DNA of 64,000 nt from Hahella sp018986435 (GCF_050749805.1 NZ_CP192738.1:1488001-1552000), one strand, 5' to 3'; positions 52,801-62,510 are shown, counted from the stretch's first letter. Notes: a model not told the origin generated them from the letters alone. Translations and numbers: made by a program.

Positions 52801-54123
52801 ATGAACGGATTGTCCCAGCTGGTATACGGCAGCGGCCTGTATAACCTGGAATGGGGGCAGGCGGTCATGATGGCCATCTGCCTGGGTTTGCTGTTCCTAG
52901 CGATACGCAAAGGTTTTGAGCCTTTGCTTCTGCTGCCGATTGGTTTCGGCGGTTTGTTGGCGAATATTCCTGAAGCCGGTCTGGCGATGTCGGCGGTTGA
53001 GAACGCGATTCACTTGGGCTCTCCCGAACAGCTGGCCAACCTGGCGGCGGCGTTGAATATTCCTTTTGACGTCACGCAGGCAGTGACGCCGGAGATCCGG
53101 CACGAGTTCATCGTGGCCTACAAGGGCGCCCATGCAGCGATGTATCAGGCGGTTTCATTCGCCGCTCAGGACATGGGCTTCACCAGCGGCATGCTGTATC
53201 AGTTCTTCAATGTCGCCATTATGAGCGGTGTGGCGCCTCTGCTTATCTTCATGGGCGTTGGCGCGATGACTGACTTTGGTCCGTTGCTGGCGAATCCGAA
53301 GACGCTGATGCTCGGCGCTGCGGCGCAGTTCGGTATTTTCGGTACGGTGCTTGGCGCTGCGGCGCTGGACGCTTCCGGCATGATTCCTTTCTCCATCAAA
53401 GAAGCAGCGGCGATTGGCATCATTGGCGGCGCCGACGGTCCGACCTCCATTTATGTGGCGACGCTGTTGGCTCCGCATTTATTGGGCGCTATTGCGGTCG
53501 CGGCGTACTCTTACATGGCTTTGGTGCCGTTGATTCAGCCTCCGATCATGAAAGCGCTGACCAACGACGCAGAGCGTAAGATCAAGATGGAGCAGCTGCG
53601 TCACGTAACCAAGGCGGAGAAAATCGTTTTCCCGATTATCCTGCTGGTTCTGGTCGCCATGTTCCTGCCAGACGCAGCACCGCTGTTGGGCATGTTCTGC
53701 TTCGGCAACCTGATGCGTGAGTGTGGCGTGGTGGATCGCTTGAGCGATACTTCGCAAAACGCGCTCATCAACATCGTCACCATCATTCTGGGTCTTTCCG
53801 TGGGCAGTAAGTTGTCCGCTGACAAGTTCCTGGACGTGCAGACGCTGGGCATCCTGGTGTTGGGCATGCTGGCGTTCTGCGTGGGCACTGCGTCAGGGGT
53901 TTTGATGGCGAAGCTGATGAATAAGCTCCCCGGAACCCAGGTCAACCCGTTGATTGGCTCCGCTGGCGTGTCCGCCGTTCCGATGGCTGCGCGAGTGTCC
54001 AATAAGGTTGGTCTGGAGGCGAACCCGCAAAACTTCCTGCTGATGCACGCGATGGGGCCGAACGTGGCTGGCGTTATCGGATCAGCGGTAGCGGCGGGCG
54101 TCATGATCAAGTTCTTGAGCTGA
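52801..54123 (+). CDS. oadB: Oxaloacetate decarboxylase beta chain
   Basis: 440 aa, a polytopic membrane protein of the OadB/MmdB family. It couples decarboxylation of carboxybiotin to Na+ export. Conserved parts are GFGGLLANIPEAG, GIIGGADGPTSIYVATLLAP (with the key Asp) and GNLMRECGVVDRL. The C-terminal GSAGVSAVPMAARV is also typical. oadGAB is a complete operon. It ends in a palindrome before the flagellar genes. Confidence 0.97.
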   Translation: MNGLSQLVYGSGLYNLEWGQAVMMAICLGLLFLAIRKGFEPLLLLPIGFGGLLANIPEAGLAMSAVENAIHLGSPEQLANLAAALNIPFDVTQAVTPEIRHEFIVAYKGAHAAMYQAVSFAAQDMGFTSGMLYQFFNVAIMSGVAPLLIFMGVGAMTDFGPLLANPKTLMLGAAAQFGIFGTVLGAAALDASGMIPFSIKEAAAIGIIGGADGPTSIYVATLLAPHLLGAIAVAAYSYMALVPLIQPPIMKALTNDAERKIKMEQLRHVTKAEKIVFPIILLVLVAMFLPDAAPLLGMFCFGNLMRECGVVDRLSDTSQNALINIVTIILGLSVGSKLSADKFLDVQTLGILVLGMLAFCVGTASGVLMAKLMNKLPGTQVNPLIGSAGVSAVPMAARVSNKVGLEANPQNFLLMHAMGPNVAGVIGSAVAAGVMIKFLS

Positions 54124-54138
54124 TTTAGCCTCACTGAG

Positions 54139-54178
54139 TTTCCGGCGCGGCCAATAAAAATAATACCCGCGCCGGAAA
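54139..54178. repeat. 12-bp perfect inverted repeat after oadB
   Basis: TTTCCGGCGCGG (54139-54150) pairs fully with CCGCGCCGGAAA (54167-54178) across a 16-nt AT-rich loop. There is no T run, so it may end oadGAB transcription with Rho or protect the mRNA end. Confidence 0.65.
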
Positions 54179-54245
54179 ATCTCATGTCGGAATGCTACAC
54201 TAGCCCGAGATGGCGTATCTCAATCCAGCATAGGGCGAAGCCTAA

Positions 54246-54539
54246 ATGTCGCAGTTGGAAAAGCTAGCGGAACAGATCGAACAACTGGCCTCACAGTCTA
54301 AGTGGGACGAATTAATTGCTTTGGAGCCTGCTTTACGTGACGTGGTGCAAGAGAGCGTCGCGCAGACCAGCGAAGACGATAAACCTCAACTTATCGCCAC
54401 ACTGACTCGATTACGCAGCATATACGCCAACGCGGTTCAACACGCCGGCTCCAATCGTTCAGAGTCCGCCCAGGAACTCACCAGCGTCCGTCGTAGTTTG
54501 AAAGCGGCGCAGTCCTATCTCAACACGTCCAAGTTTTAA
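54246..54539 (+). CDS. FliT-like small flagellar protein
   Basis: 97 aa, all helical and charged: MSQLEKLAEQIEQLASQSKWDEL at the N-terminus and a coiled-coil-like middle. The size and position directly upstream of fleQ match the fliT-like gene of Pseudomonas-type flagellar clusters. FliT proteins are export chaperones for the filament cap. The sequence signature is weak, so this call rests mainly on context. It lies 221 bp before fleQ. Confidence 0.6.
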   Translation: MSQLEKLAEQIEQLASQSKWDELIALEPALRDVVQESVAQTSEDDKPQLIATLTRLRSIYANAVQHAGSNRSESAQELTSVRRSLKAAQSYLNTSKF

Positions 54540-54638
54540 CCTTCCTGTTCAGCGGCTGTCTATTTTCAATCGCGCTGGCGACAATTTTTTGAACGGTTTT
54601 TATTCAGATATCGAAATTCGACTATTTGCGTCATTTAT

Positions 54639-54667
54639 TTGACCACTCCCGGAAAGCGTACTTTAAT
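54639..54667 (+). promoter_or_regulatory. fleQ promoter, sigma-70 type
   Basis: TTGACC (54639-54644), 17 bp, then TTTAAT (54662-54667), about 95 bp before the fleQ start. A good -35 fit and correct spacing; activity is not shown. Confidence 0.6.
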
Positions 54668-54760
54668 TCTTGGGAAAGAAAAGGTTACTCCTCGCAATAT
54701 GGAACCGGGTGACCGAGATGGAGGCTCAGGACATTTCAACAAATGTAGTACTGAGGTTAC

Positions 54761-56200
54761 ATGACAAGCAAAGACAGCACTGTCCTCTTGGTCTGCGATG
54801 ACGATGCGCGTAGACAGGCCATAGAAGTGATACTGGCGTTTCTGGGCGAGCCTGCTCTGGCCACGGATGCGGATAACTGGGTAAAAGCGTGTAAAGACGC
54901 CTCATTGAGCGCTATGGACATGGCTGTGGCGTTGATGGACGCCAGCGTGACGCAGGTGGAAGATTTTCTCGTCAAGCTGGAAGAATGGGACCCGGGCCTG
55001 CCTGTGCTGATGCTGGGGGAGCGTGATCTGTCGGAAGTCGACGAAGACCTGCGTCGCAAGATCATTGTCCAGCTCGAAGAGCTGCCTCACTACAACAAGT
55101 TCATGGATAGTCTGTATCGCGCGCAAGTCTATCGCGAACAGTACGCGGCCAAGAGCGGTCGCGGCAAACAACGGGAAATCCTGTTGTTTCGCAGTCTGGT
55201 CGGCACCAGTCGTAGCGTGCAGAAAGTGCGTGAATTGATGTCCCAGGTGGCGGACAAAGAAGTCAGCGTGCTGATCACTGGCGAATCCGGTACTGGTAAA
55301 GAAGTGGTCGCGCGCAACCTGCATTACAACTCCCATCGTCGCAATCAACCTTTTGTTCCCGTTAACTGTGGCGCGATCCCTGCGGAGCTTCTGGAGAGTG
55401 AACTTTTCGGTCATGAAAAGGGTGCGTTTACCGGCGCTATCACCTCTCGCGTCGGACGCTTTGAACTGGCGCAGGGCGGCACTTTGTTTCTGGATGAAAT
55501 CGGCGATATGCCGTTGCACATGCAGGTCAAGATTTTAAGAGTACTGCAAGAGCGCACCTATGAACGGGTTGGCAGCAGCAAAACGCTGGAGGCGGATGTG
55601 CGTATCATCGCCGCTACCCACAAACATCTTGAGGATATGATCGAGCGGGGCGACTTCCGGGAAGACCTCTACTATCGCCTCAACGTTTTTCCCATCGAAA
55701 TGCCGCCCTTGCGGGAGAGAGCGGAAGACGTGCCGCTGCTGATCAACGAATTGATCTCCCGCATGGAGAAAGAAAAACGCGGCTCTATCCGTTTTAACTC
55801 TGCGGCGATTCTAAGCCTGTGTCGCCATGAATGGCCTGGCAATGTCAGAGAACTGGCGAATCTGGTGGAGCGGTTGGCGATCATGCACCCCTACGGCGTG
55901 ATTGGCGTGCAGGAGCTGCCGCTGAAATTCCGCCATGTGGAGGATATCGAGCAGGGCATGGAAGACCTGGATGAGGGCTACTCAGGGGAGCCTGGTCTGG
56001 TGGGGCTTAATTCCCCGGCGGTGCTGCCTGTGAATGGGCTGGACTTGAAAGAGTATCTCGCCAATTTGGAAAAGAGCCTGATCAAACAGGCTTTGGATGA
56101 CTCCGGCGGCGTCGTCGCCCGCGCGGCGGAACGTCTGCATATTCGCCGTACCACGTTGGTGGAAAAAGTACGTAAGTACAATCTCAACGCTGACGAGTAG
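54761..56200 (+). CDS. fleQ: Flagellar master regulator FleQ (sigma-54 activator)
   Basis: 479 aa. FleQ is the master activator of flagellar genes in Pseudomonas-like bacteria and also binds cyclic-di-GMP. The N-terminal ~120 residues are the divergent receiver-like FleQ domain. The AAA+ part has Walker A GESGTGKE (174-181), the sigma-54 contact loop GAFTGA (221-226), Walker B LFLDEIGD and DFREDLYYRLNVFPI. A Fis-type helix-turn-helix ends the protein. It has its own promoter and is followed by a terminator, so it is transcribed alone. Confidence 0.93.
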   Translation: MTSKDSTVLLVCDDDARRQAIEVILAFLGEPALATDADNWVKACKDASLSAMDMAVALMDASVTQVEDFLVKLEEWDPGLPVLMLGERDLSEVDEDLRRKIIVQLEELPHYNKFMDSLYRAQVYREQYAAKSGRGKQREILLFRSLVGTSRSVQKVRELMSQVADKEVSVLITGESGTGKEVVARNLHYNSHRRNQPFVPVNCGAIPAELLESELFGHEKGAFTGAITSRVGRFELAQGGTLFLDEIGDMPLHMQVKILRVLQERTYERVGSSKTLEADVRIIAATHKHLEDMIERGDFREDLYYRLNVFPIEMPPLRERAEDVPLLINELISRMEKEKRGSIRFNSAAILSLCRHEWPGNVRELANLVERLAIMHPYGVIGVQELPLKFRHVEDIEQGMEDLDEGYSGEPGLVGLNSPAVLPVNGLDLKEYLANLEKSLIKQALDDSGGVVARAAERLHIRRTTLVEKVRKYNLNADE

Positions 56201-56513
56201 AGCGAACTTCTTTCCCTGTTAATTCTGATTTCATTTCCTGTTGAGCCCGGCGTTGTCCGGGCTTTGTCGTTTTAACTTCTGGCGCTTCATGCTTATCAAT
56301 AAACCAGCTTGGTTAGGAGCATGGACGCCTCACGCAAACCCTGGCGCGAAAGCCGTTGGCTCGTCAATTTTTCGGCGTGGCGCTTAGTCCTTTTGTCCTA
56401 ACTGCATGAAACTGCGGCGTTAATCAGGGCTGGCACAGAAAATGATTGATTACGGTTAAGACAGGTTTTTCGTCAATGTTCCAGCGATACGGACAAGTGA
56501 TCGGAGAGGCAAT
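56201..56513. other. Intergenic stretch between fleQ and fleS
   Basis: 313 bp. The first part is the fleQ terminator. The rest has a sigma-54-like TGGCAC (56431-56436) whose -12 region reads GA where GC is expected, so it is a weak candidate promoter for fleSR. No other gene is seen. Confidence 0.5.
56244..56273 (+). terminator. Terminator after fleQ
   Basis: AGCCCGG-CGTTGT-CCGGGCT followed by TTGTCGTTTT. It separates fleQ from fleSR. Confidence 0.8.
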
Positions 56514-57773
56514 ATGAGTGTACCGAAAATTTTGTCGCCGGCGGATCAAGAGCAGCCGGTAGCGGTGATCCACCATTTGGCCCCCAAACATACCGGGTTT
56601 GACGACGGCGCTTATGCAGCGTCCGCAGACCCGGGTTTGGACCGGGCGATGAGCATGTTCGGCGCCATCGCAGATCAGATTTCCCAAACCTATCAGGATC
56701 TCAGCGGACGGGTAAATCGTCTGGCCAATGAGCTGGACTCCGTCAGCCTGAATCGACAGAGAGAGCACGAAGACAAAGCGCGCATCGCCAATCGCCTGAA
56801 GACTTTATTGCAGGCGTTGCCGGTGGGCATCGTCGTGCTGGATGCGAGAGGCTCCGTACAGGAGTGCAATCCCGCTGCGGTGGACCTGTTGGGCGAGCCT
56901 TTACATGGAGAGCGTTGGGTGGAAATTATCCAGCGCTGCTTTGCGCCCAAGGCGGACGATGGACACGAGGTGTCATTGAAAGACGGTCGTCGCCTGAGCA
57001 TTCAAACCTGCTCGCTGGAGAACGCTCCGGGCCAGTTGATTGTGTTGTCTGATCTCACTGAAACCCGTGAGTTGCAATCTCGTTTGTCCCGCAGTGAGCG
57101 TCTGTCTTCCATGGGCAGAATGGTGGCGTCTCTGGCGCATCAGATTCGCACGCCACTGTCTGCCGCCATGCTGTATGCGGGGCATCTCTCTCAGCCTGAG
57201 CTGGACGGCTCCCTGCGGGTGAAATGCGCGCAGAAACTGATGTCCCGGCTTACTCATCTGGAACAGCAAGTACGCGACATGCTGATTTTCGCCAAAGGCG
57301 ACGCGCCTCTGGCGCAACGCATTACCTGCGCGGAATTGTTTTCTGAAATTCAAGCGGCGGCGGAGCCTGAAGCGCAAAGCAAGCAGGTTCCCGTGCAATG
57401 GAGCATCGACTGCGGCGAACGGGAAATCCTGTGTAATAAAGACGCTTTGGTCGGCGCAGTATTGAACCTCTTCAATAACGCGCTGGAAGCGGTAAAAGGC
57501 GTGGATCAGCCTCAGGTGGAAGTGAATCTGAGCGCTCCGGGGCAGGGATTCATCTGCCTGGAAGTGCGTGATAACGGCGTCGGCTTTGACCCTGAAGACG
57601 GTCACCGTCTGCTGGAGGCGTTCTATACCACCAAATCCCACGGCACCGGTCTTGGCCTGGCGGTGGCGCAAGGCGTGGCGCAGGCGCACCACGGGCGCTT
57701 TTTCATCACCTCCGGCGGTCCGGGTCTGGGCGCCCGGGCCATTCTGACTTTGCCAGCGCGCCACTCCGCCTGA
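56514..57773 (+). CDS. fleS: Flagellar sensor kinase FleS
   Basis: 419 aa, soluble. A coiled-coil-like stretch (QRE..DKARIANRLKTLLQ) leads into a PAS domain (~residues 95-180). The HisKA domain has the phosphate-accepting His in SLAHQIRTPLSAAMLYAGH, and the HATPase part ends DNGVGFD, GTGLGLAVAQG. FleS with FleR controls mid-stage flagellar genes in Pseudomonas-type bacteria. It precedes fleR by 27 bp. Confidence 0.93.
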   Translation: MSVPKILSPADQEQPVAVIHHLAPKHTGFDDGAYAASADPGLDRAMSMFGAIADQISQTYQDLSGRVNRLANELDSVSLNRQREHEDKARIANRLKTLLQALPVGIVVLDARGSVQECNPAAVDLLGEPLHGERWVEIIQRCFAPKADDGHEVSLKDGRRLSIQTCSLENAPGQLIVLSDLTETRELQSRLSRSERLSSMGRMVASLAHQIRTPLSAAMLYAGHLSQPELDGSLRVKCAQKLMSRLTHLEQQVRDMLIFAKGDAPLAQRITCAELFSEIQAAAEPEAQSKQVPVQWSIDCGEREILCNKDALVGAVLNLFNNALEAVKGVDQPQVEVNLSAPGQGFICLEVRDNGVGFDPEDGHRLLEAFYTTKSHGTGLGLAVAQGVAQAHHGRFFITSGGPGLGARAILTLPARHSA

Positions 57774-57800
57774 CTCACGAATCTTTGAAGGAGACATGCC

Positions 57801-59204
57801 ATGAATAAACCGACCCTGCTGATAGTGGAAGACGATCTGGAGTTACTGGACGCGCTCACCACTACGCTGGAAATGAACGGGTATGACTATATCGGCGTTG
57901 ATTCCGCCAGAGAAGCCTTGAGCGTTCTGGAGCAGCGCGCCGTAGATATGATCATCAGCGACGTCAACATGCCGGGCATGAACGGCTTTGAGTTGATGCT
58001 GGAAGTACGGCGTCAATATCCCGGCGTCCCGGTTGTGCTGATGACGGCATATGGACAGATCAGCCAGGCGGTGGCGGCCATGCAAAGCGGCGCGGCGGAC
58101 TATCTGGTCAAACCGTTTGAGCCGCAAACGCTGTTGGACACCATTGAAAAATACATGGGCGGCGCCGGCGGCGATTCCAACGCCGACGAGCCGGTGGCGG
58201 TGGACGGCGCCAGCAAGCGCATATTCCAGTTGGCGCAGCGCGTGGCGATGACAGACTCCACCGTGCTGATTTCCGGCGAAAGCGGCACCGGGAAAGAAGT
58301 GCTGGCGCGTTATATCCATCGTAAATCCGCCCGTAAGAATGCGCCTTTCGTGGCGATCAACTGCGCGGCCATTCCAGAAAACATGCTGGAAGCGATTTTA
58401 TTTGGGCATGAGAAGGGCGCTTTTACTGGCGCCTACGCGAGCATGCCGGGCAAGTTTGAACAGGCGGACGGCGGCACCATTCTGCTGGATGAAATTTCCG
58501 AGATGGATCTGGGCCTGCAAGCCAAACTGTTGCGTGTATTGCAGGAGCGGGAAGTGGAGCGTATTGGCGGACGCAAGAGCATTCGTCTTGATGTGCGCGT
58601 GCTGGCGACCACCAACCGGGACCTGAAAACCTACGTGCAGGAAGGCCGTTTCCGGGAAGACCTCTATTACCGCTTGTCCGTGTTTCCAATTCACTGGCGG
58701 CCGCTGCGCGAGCGTCGCGCGGACATCGTGCCTTTGGCGGAGCACCTGCTGGCGAACCATGCGCAGAAAATGAAACTTTCTTTCGTGCGTTTCGACGATG
58801 GCGCGCGTCAGGCGCTGTACAACCATGACTGGCCGGGCAACGTGCGCGAACTGGATAACGCCATTCAACGCGCCCTGATTCTGCAGCAAAACGGTCAGAT
58901 CACCGCCGCGGATGTGTGCCTGGAAGGCGTCAGTATGGACAGCCTGGCCGCGCCCTTTGCGCCGGGGATGGCGATGTCAGAGCCAATGGACGAAATGGAG
59001 GACGTGGATGACGTCAGCGGGTTGGGGCAGGAGATGCGCATGCGCGAATTTCAGATCATTCTCGACACGCTGAAAAGCGAGGGCGGACGCCGCAATAAAG
59101 TGGCGGAGAAGCTGGGCATTTCACCGCGCACATTGCGCTACAAAATCGCCCGTATGCGTGAGTCCGGCATCGACATCGACGAACAAATGGCGCGGGCTTG
59201 CTAA
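57801..59204 (+). CDS. fleR: Flagellar sigma-54 response regulator FleR
   Basis: 467 aa. Receiver domain with the phosphate-accepting Asp in MIISDVNMPGMNG and Lys in DYLVKPFEP. The AAA+ domain has Walker A SGESGTGKEVLAR, the sigma-54 loop GAFTGAYA and FREDLYYRLSVFPIHW. A Fis-like helix-turn-helix is at the end (GRRNKVAEKLGISPRTLRYK). FleR activates sigma-54 flagellar promoters such as the one at 59237 upstream of fliE. Confidence 0.95.
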   Translation: MNKPTLLIVEDDLELLDALTTTLEMNGYDYIGVDSAREALSVLEQRAVDMIISDVNMPGMNGFELMLEVRRQYPGVPVVLMTAYGQISQAVAAMQSGAADYLVKPFEPQTLLDTIEKYMGGAGGDSNADEPVAVDGASKRIFQLAQRVAMTDSTVLISGESGTGKEVLARYIHRKSARKNAPFVAINCAAIPENMLEAILFGHEKGAFTGAYASMPGKFEQADGGTILLDEISEMDLGLQAKLLRVLQEREVERIGGRKSIRLDVRVLATTNRDLKTYVQEGRFREDLYYRLSVFPIHWRPLRERRADIVPLAEHLLANHAQKMKLSFVRFDDGARQALYNHDWPGNVRELDNAIQRALILQQNGQITAADVCLEGVSMDSLAAPFAPGMAMSEPMDEMEDVDDVSGLGQEMRMREFQIILDTLKSEGGRRNKVAEKLGISPRTLRYKIARMRESGIDIDEQMARAC

Positions 59205-59236
59205 CGTCGTGTTCAGCATGGCGAAAGCGCTGAAAC

Positions 59237-59252
59237 TGGTATGTTTTCTGCA
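59237..59252 (+). promoter_or_regulatory. Sigma-54 promoter of fliEFGHI
   Basis: TGGTATGTTTTCTGCA has the GG-N10-GC spacing of -24/-12 promoters. It is about 77 bp upstream of fliE and follows fleR, the matching activator. Confidence 0.8.
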
Positions 59253-59328
59253 GAACTAGTTTAAACGAAACGGCTTTCGACGACATTTTGACAAGGCGTT
59301 TCGATAGCTTGGGAATGTGGAGGCGGTT

Positions 59329-59685
59329 ATGACAAATCGGGTCGATATCAACAATGTGCTGGCGGATATCCGTAACCTGCGCGCGCAGATGCGGCAGTCA
59401 GCGCGCGTCGAGCAGGAACTGTCCGCTGAGCAGTTGAAGCCCACCCGCAAGCCTGAAGAAGTTCCCGAGTTCAGCCAGATGCTCAAGCAGGCGGTGGACA
59501 ACGTCAACGACCTGCAGAAAACCTCGTCAGACCTCAGAACCGCCTATGAGCAGGGCGACCCGCAAGCGGATCTGACCAAGGTGATGATCGCCTCGCAGAA
59601 ATCGTCGGTGGCCTTTCAGGCGCTGACCCAGGTGCGCAACAAGGTGGTCCAGGCCTACGAAGACATCATGAAAATGCCTATCTGA
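59329..59685 (+). CDS. fliE: Flagellar hook-basal body protein FliE
   Basis: 118 aa from ATG 59329 with GGAGGCG directly upstream; a GTG at 59317 lies inside the ribosome site region. FliE joins the MS ring to the rod. The helical middle EFSQMLKQAVDNVNDLQK and the C-terminal family motif KSSVAFQALTQVRNKVVQAYEDIMKM are clear. It opens the fliEFGHI operon. Confidence 0.96.
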   Translation: MTNRVDINNVLADIRNLRAQMRQSARVEQELSAEQLKPTRKPEEVPEFSQMLKQAVDNVNDLQKTSSDLRTAYEQGDPQADLTKVMIASQKSSVAFQALTQVRNKVVQAYEDIMKMPI

Positions 59686-59733
59686 TCGGCTCAGTCATTC
59701 TAATAAAGCAGTAAACAAGTATCGAGGTGGACA

Positions 59734-61452
59734 ATGGCTAGCGTTCCCGCACAGGTCGACGCCCAGGGCGGACAGAATAACGACGTGGATCTGATGGAAA
59801 ACCGCAGCGATATGATGCTGGGGTTCAATCGTTTATCCCTGCTGCGTCAATTGGTGTTGATGGTGGGGGTCGCCGCCAGCATCGCGATGGGAGCGGCCAT
59901 CATCCTGTGGGCGAATGAACCCGCTTATCAGCCGCTGTATCCGGACATGAGCGTGTACGACAGCTCGGAAGTCTCGGACATCCTCAATCAGAGCAATATT
60001 CACTTCAAAGTAGAACCCAAGTCCGGCGCCCTGTTGGTGGCGGCGGAAGATGTGAGCGTCGCCAGAATGCGTCTGGCCGCTGCAGGCGTGACCCAGGACA
60101 GAACCATGGGGTACGAGCTGCTCGACAAAGATCAGGGACTCGGCACCAGTCAGTTCATGGAGTCCACCCGCTATCGTCGCGGTCTGGAAGGTGAGTTATC
60201 GCGCACTATCTCCAGTCTGCGCAATGTGAAAAGCGCGCGGGTCCACTTGGCGATTCCCAAGCAAAGCGTGTTTGTGCGCGACAAGCGCAAACCGTCCGCC
60301 TCCGTTCTGGTGGAGCTGACCGGGTCGCGCAGTCTGCACCAGGATCAGGTGGAAGCCATCGTTAATCTGGTGGCCGGCAGCGTGCCGGAGATGGACCAGC
60401 GCGACGTCACGGTGGTGGACCAGCGGGGTAATCTGCTGTCACAGAACAATTTGACCGAAGACGACTTGAGAACCTCCCGTGAATTCCAGTATGCGCGCCG
60501 TATGGAGGAGGTGCTGACCGGTCGGGTGAACAGTATTCTGGAGCCGATATTGGGGCCAGGGCGCTTCCGCGCGGAAGTTTCTGCGGACGTGGATTTCACT
60601 GCCGTGGAGCAGGCGCAGGAAACCTTCAATCCAGACCCTCAGGCTGTGCGCAGCGAGCAGGAGATTGGCGAGCAGCGTATCGCCGGCAGCAATCAGGGAG
60701 TTCCCGGCGCTCTATCCAATCAGCCTCCAGGCGTGGCCAGCGTGCCGGAGCAGGCGGGCGTCGCTGGCGCCGCCGCGAATGCAACCGCCAATAGTCAGGC
60801 CACGGATATCCGTAAACAGACCGTGCGTAACTACGAAGTGGACCGCACCGTCAGCTACACTAAACAACATCAGGGTAAAGTCCAGCGTCTTACCGTGGCG
60901 GTAGTCGTGGACGACCTGCGTCGGGTGGGTACAGACGGAAAAGTTACTACTGAAGCCTGGCCGGAAGCGGAGCTGCAGCGGCTGACCGTCCTGGTGCGGG
61001 ATGCGGTGGGTTACTCCGCCGCTCGTGGCGACAGCGTCAACGTCATCAATACGCCTTTCATGGCGGAGGAAGTCGAGATTGGCGACTATGAAGCGCCGCT
61101 GTGGGAGCAGCCCTGGATACGTGAACTGATCAAATGGGGCGTCGCCTTTCTGATCGTCCTGATCCTGGTGTTCGGAGTCATTCGCCCAACCTTCAAGAAC
61201 CTCTCCAGTGGCGGCTCTGACGCCAAGAATCTGGCGCTGGCCGGCGATGAAGATGGGTTGGCTGAGCTGGAAAGTCTGGGCTCTGGCGTAGGTGATGGAG
61301 AAAGTGTAGGCTTAAACGCAGCGGGCGATTTTTTACTGCCCGGCTCCTCTGAGGGATATGAGAAAAAGATTAACGCGCTCAAAGGACTGATTGCTGAAGA
61401 TCCGGGTCGAGTGGCCCAGGTTGTTCGCCAATGGGTAATGGCTGATGAGTGA
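59734..61452 (+). CDS. fliF: Flagellar MS-ring protein FliF
   Basis: 572 aa. Two membrane helices are seen, near residues 35-60 and 465-490. The large periplasmic part carries YxxLY-type (YQPLYPDM), RGLEGELSRTI, ARVHLAIPKQSVF, and the extended SVP-rich loop. The cytoplasmic C-terminus binds FliG. FliF makes the MS ring, the base for rotor and export gate. The last eight bases overlap the fliG start. Confidence 0.97.
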   Translation: MASVPAQVDAQGGQNNDVDLMENRSDMMLGFNRLSLLRQLVLMVGVAASIAMGAAIILWANEPAYQPLYPDMSVYDSSEVSDILNQSNIHFKVEPKSGALLVAAEDVSVARMRLAAAGVTQDRTMGYELLDKDQGLGTSQFMESTRYRRGLEGELSRTISSLRNVKSARVHLAIPKQSVFVRDKRKPSASVLVELTGSRSLHQDQVEAIVNLVAGSVPEMDQRDVTVVDQRGNLLSQNNLTEDDLRTSREFQYARRMEEVLTGRVNSILEPILGPGRFRAEVSADVDFTAVEQAQETFNPDPQAVRSEQEIGEQRIAGSNQGVPGALSNQPPGVASVPEQAGVAGAAANATANSQATDIRKQTVRNYEVDRTVSYTKQHQGKVQRLTVAVVVDDLRRVGTDGKVTTEAWPEAELQRLTVLVRDAVGYSAARGDSVNVINTPFMAEEVEIGDYEAPLWEQPWIRELIKWGVAFLIVLILVFGVIRPTFKNLSSGGSDAKNLALAGDEDGLAELESLGSGVGDGESVGLNAAGDFLLPGSSEGYEKKINALKGLIAEDPGRVAQVVRQWVMADE

Positions 61453-62470
61453 CGAGAAAGGTGAGAAAAAACCGGTACGCAAAGTCTCCCGCGTGGAATC
61501 GGCGGCGATTTTGCTCATGTCTCTCGGCGAAGCGGACGCCGCTCAGATTCTAAAACACATGGGGCCCAAGGAAGTGCAGCGTGTGGGCGCGCAAATGGCG
61601 CAATTGCAGAACGTGACTCAGGATGTTGTCGAACACGTCACCACTGAATTTCTTGAAGCAGTCGGCGGCCAGACCGGTCTGGGCATCGGCGCTGACGACT
61701 ATATTCGCACTATGCTCACCCAGGCCTTGGGTGAGGACAAAGCCGCCAGCCTGATCGACCGTATCCTTCTGGGCGGCAACACGACTGGTCTGGATACGCT
61801 AAAGTGGATGGAAGCGCGGGCGGTATCAGACATCATTCGCTACGAACACCCCCAGATCCAAGCCATCGTCATCTCCTATCTTGATCCGGACCAGTCCGCG
61901 GAAGTGCTATCCAATTTCGATGAAAAAGTGCGTCTGGACATCATCATGCGGGTGGCGGCTCTGGAAACGATTCAACCCCAGGCGCTGCAGGAGCTTAACA
62001 ATATTCTGGAGAAGCAGTTCTCCGGCGGCTCTTCAGCGCAAACCAGCAGGATCGGCGGCGTCAAACGCGCGGCGGATATCATGAACTTTATGGACTCCAG
62101 CCTGGAGGCGCCGTTGATGGAATCCATCAAGGATGTGGACGCCGATCTGGGCAGTCAGATCGAAGATCTCATGTTTGTGTTCGACAACCTCAAGGATGTG
62201 GACGATCGCGGCATTCAATCCCTGTTGCGTGAGGTGTCGTCCGATAACCTGATTCTGGCGTTGAAAGGCGCGGAAGAGGATTTGCAGGAAAAGATCTTCC
62301 GCAATATGTCGAAGCGGGCGGCGGAGCTGCTGCGCGACGATCTGGAGGCGCGCGGCCCCGTTCGCATCAGCGAGGTGGAAGCGGCGCAGAAAGAAATTCT
62401 CACTATCGCGCGGCGCATGGCCGAAGCCGGCGAAATCATGCTGGGCGGCGGCGGCGAAGAAATGCTGTAA
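61445..62470 (+). CDS. fliG: Flagellar motor switch protein FliG
   Basis: 341 aa. FliG forms part of the C ring and gives torque with the stator. The N-terminal FliF-binding part has SAAILLMSLGEADAAQILKHM. The middle EHPQ region (RYEHPQIQAIVISYL) and the C-terminal charged torque helix (LREVSSDNLILALKGAEEDLQEKIFRNMSKRAAE) are intact. Its start overlaps fliF, so translation is coupled. Confidence 0.98.
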   Translation: MSDEKGEKKPVRKVSRVESAAILLMSLGEADAAQILKHMGPKEVQRVGAQMAQLQNVTQDVVEHVTTEFLEAVGGQTGLGIGADDYIRTMLTQALGEDKAASLIDRILLGGNTTGLDTLKWMEARAVSDIIRYEHPQIQAIVISYLDPDQSAEVLSNFDEKVRLDIIMRVAALETIQPQALQELNNILEKQFSGGSSAQTSRIGGVKRAADIMNFMDSSLEAPLMESIKDVDADLGSQIEDLMFVFDNLKDVDDRGIQSLLREVSSDNLILALKGAEEDLQEKIFRNMSKRAAELLRDDLEARGPVRISEVEAAQKEILTIARRMAEAGEIMLGGGGEEML

Positions 62471-62510
62471 GCCCGTCGCCTGTGCAACGCCACACTAACA
62501 GAGCCAGCCG

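Noticed and set aside
56431..56446. Sigma-54 promoter for fleSR
   Set aside because: TGGCAC is good, but the -12 element has GA instead of the near-invariant GC. Noted only as a weak candidate.
56973..57797. 274-codon minus-strand frame opposite fleS
   Set aside because: Shadow frame; Gln/Arg/His-rich and with no motif.
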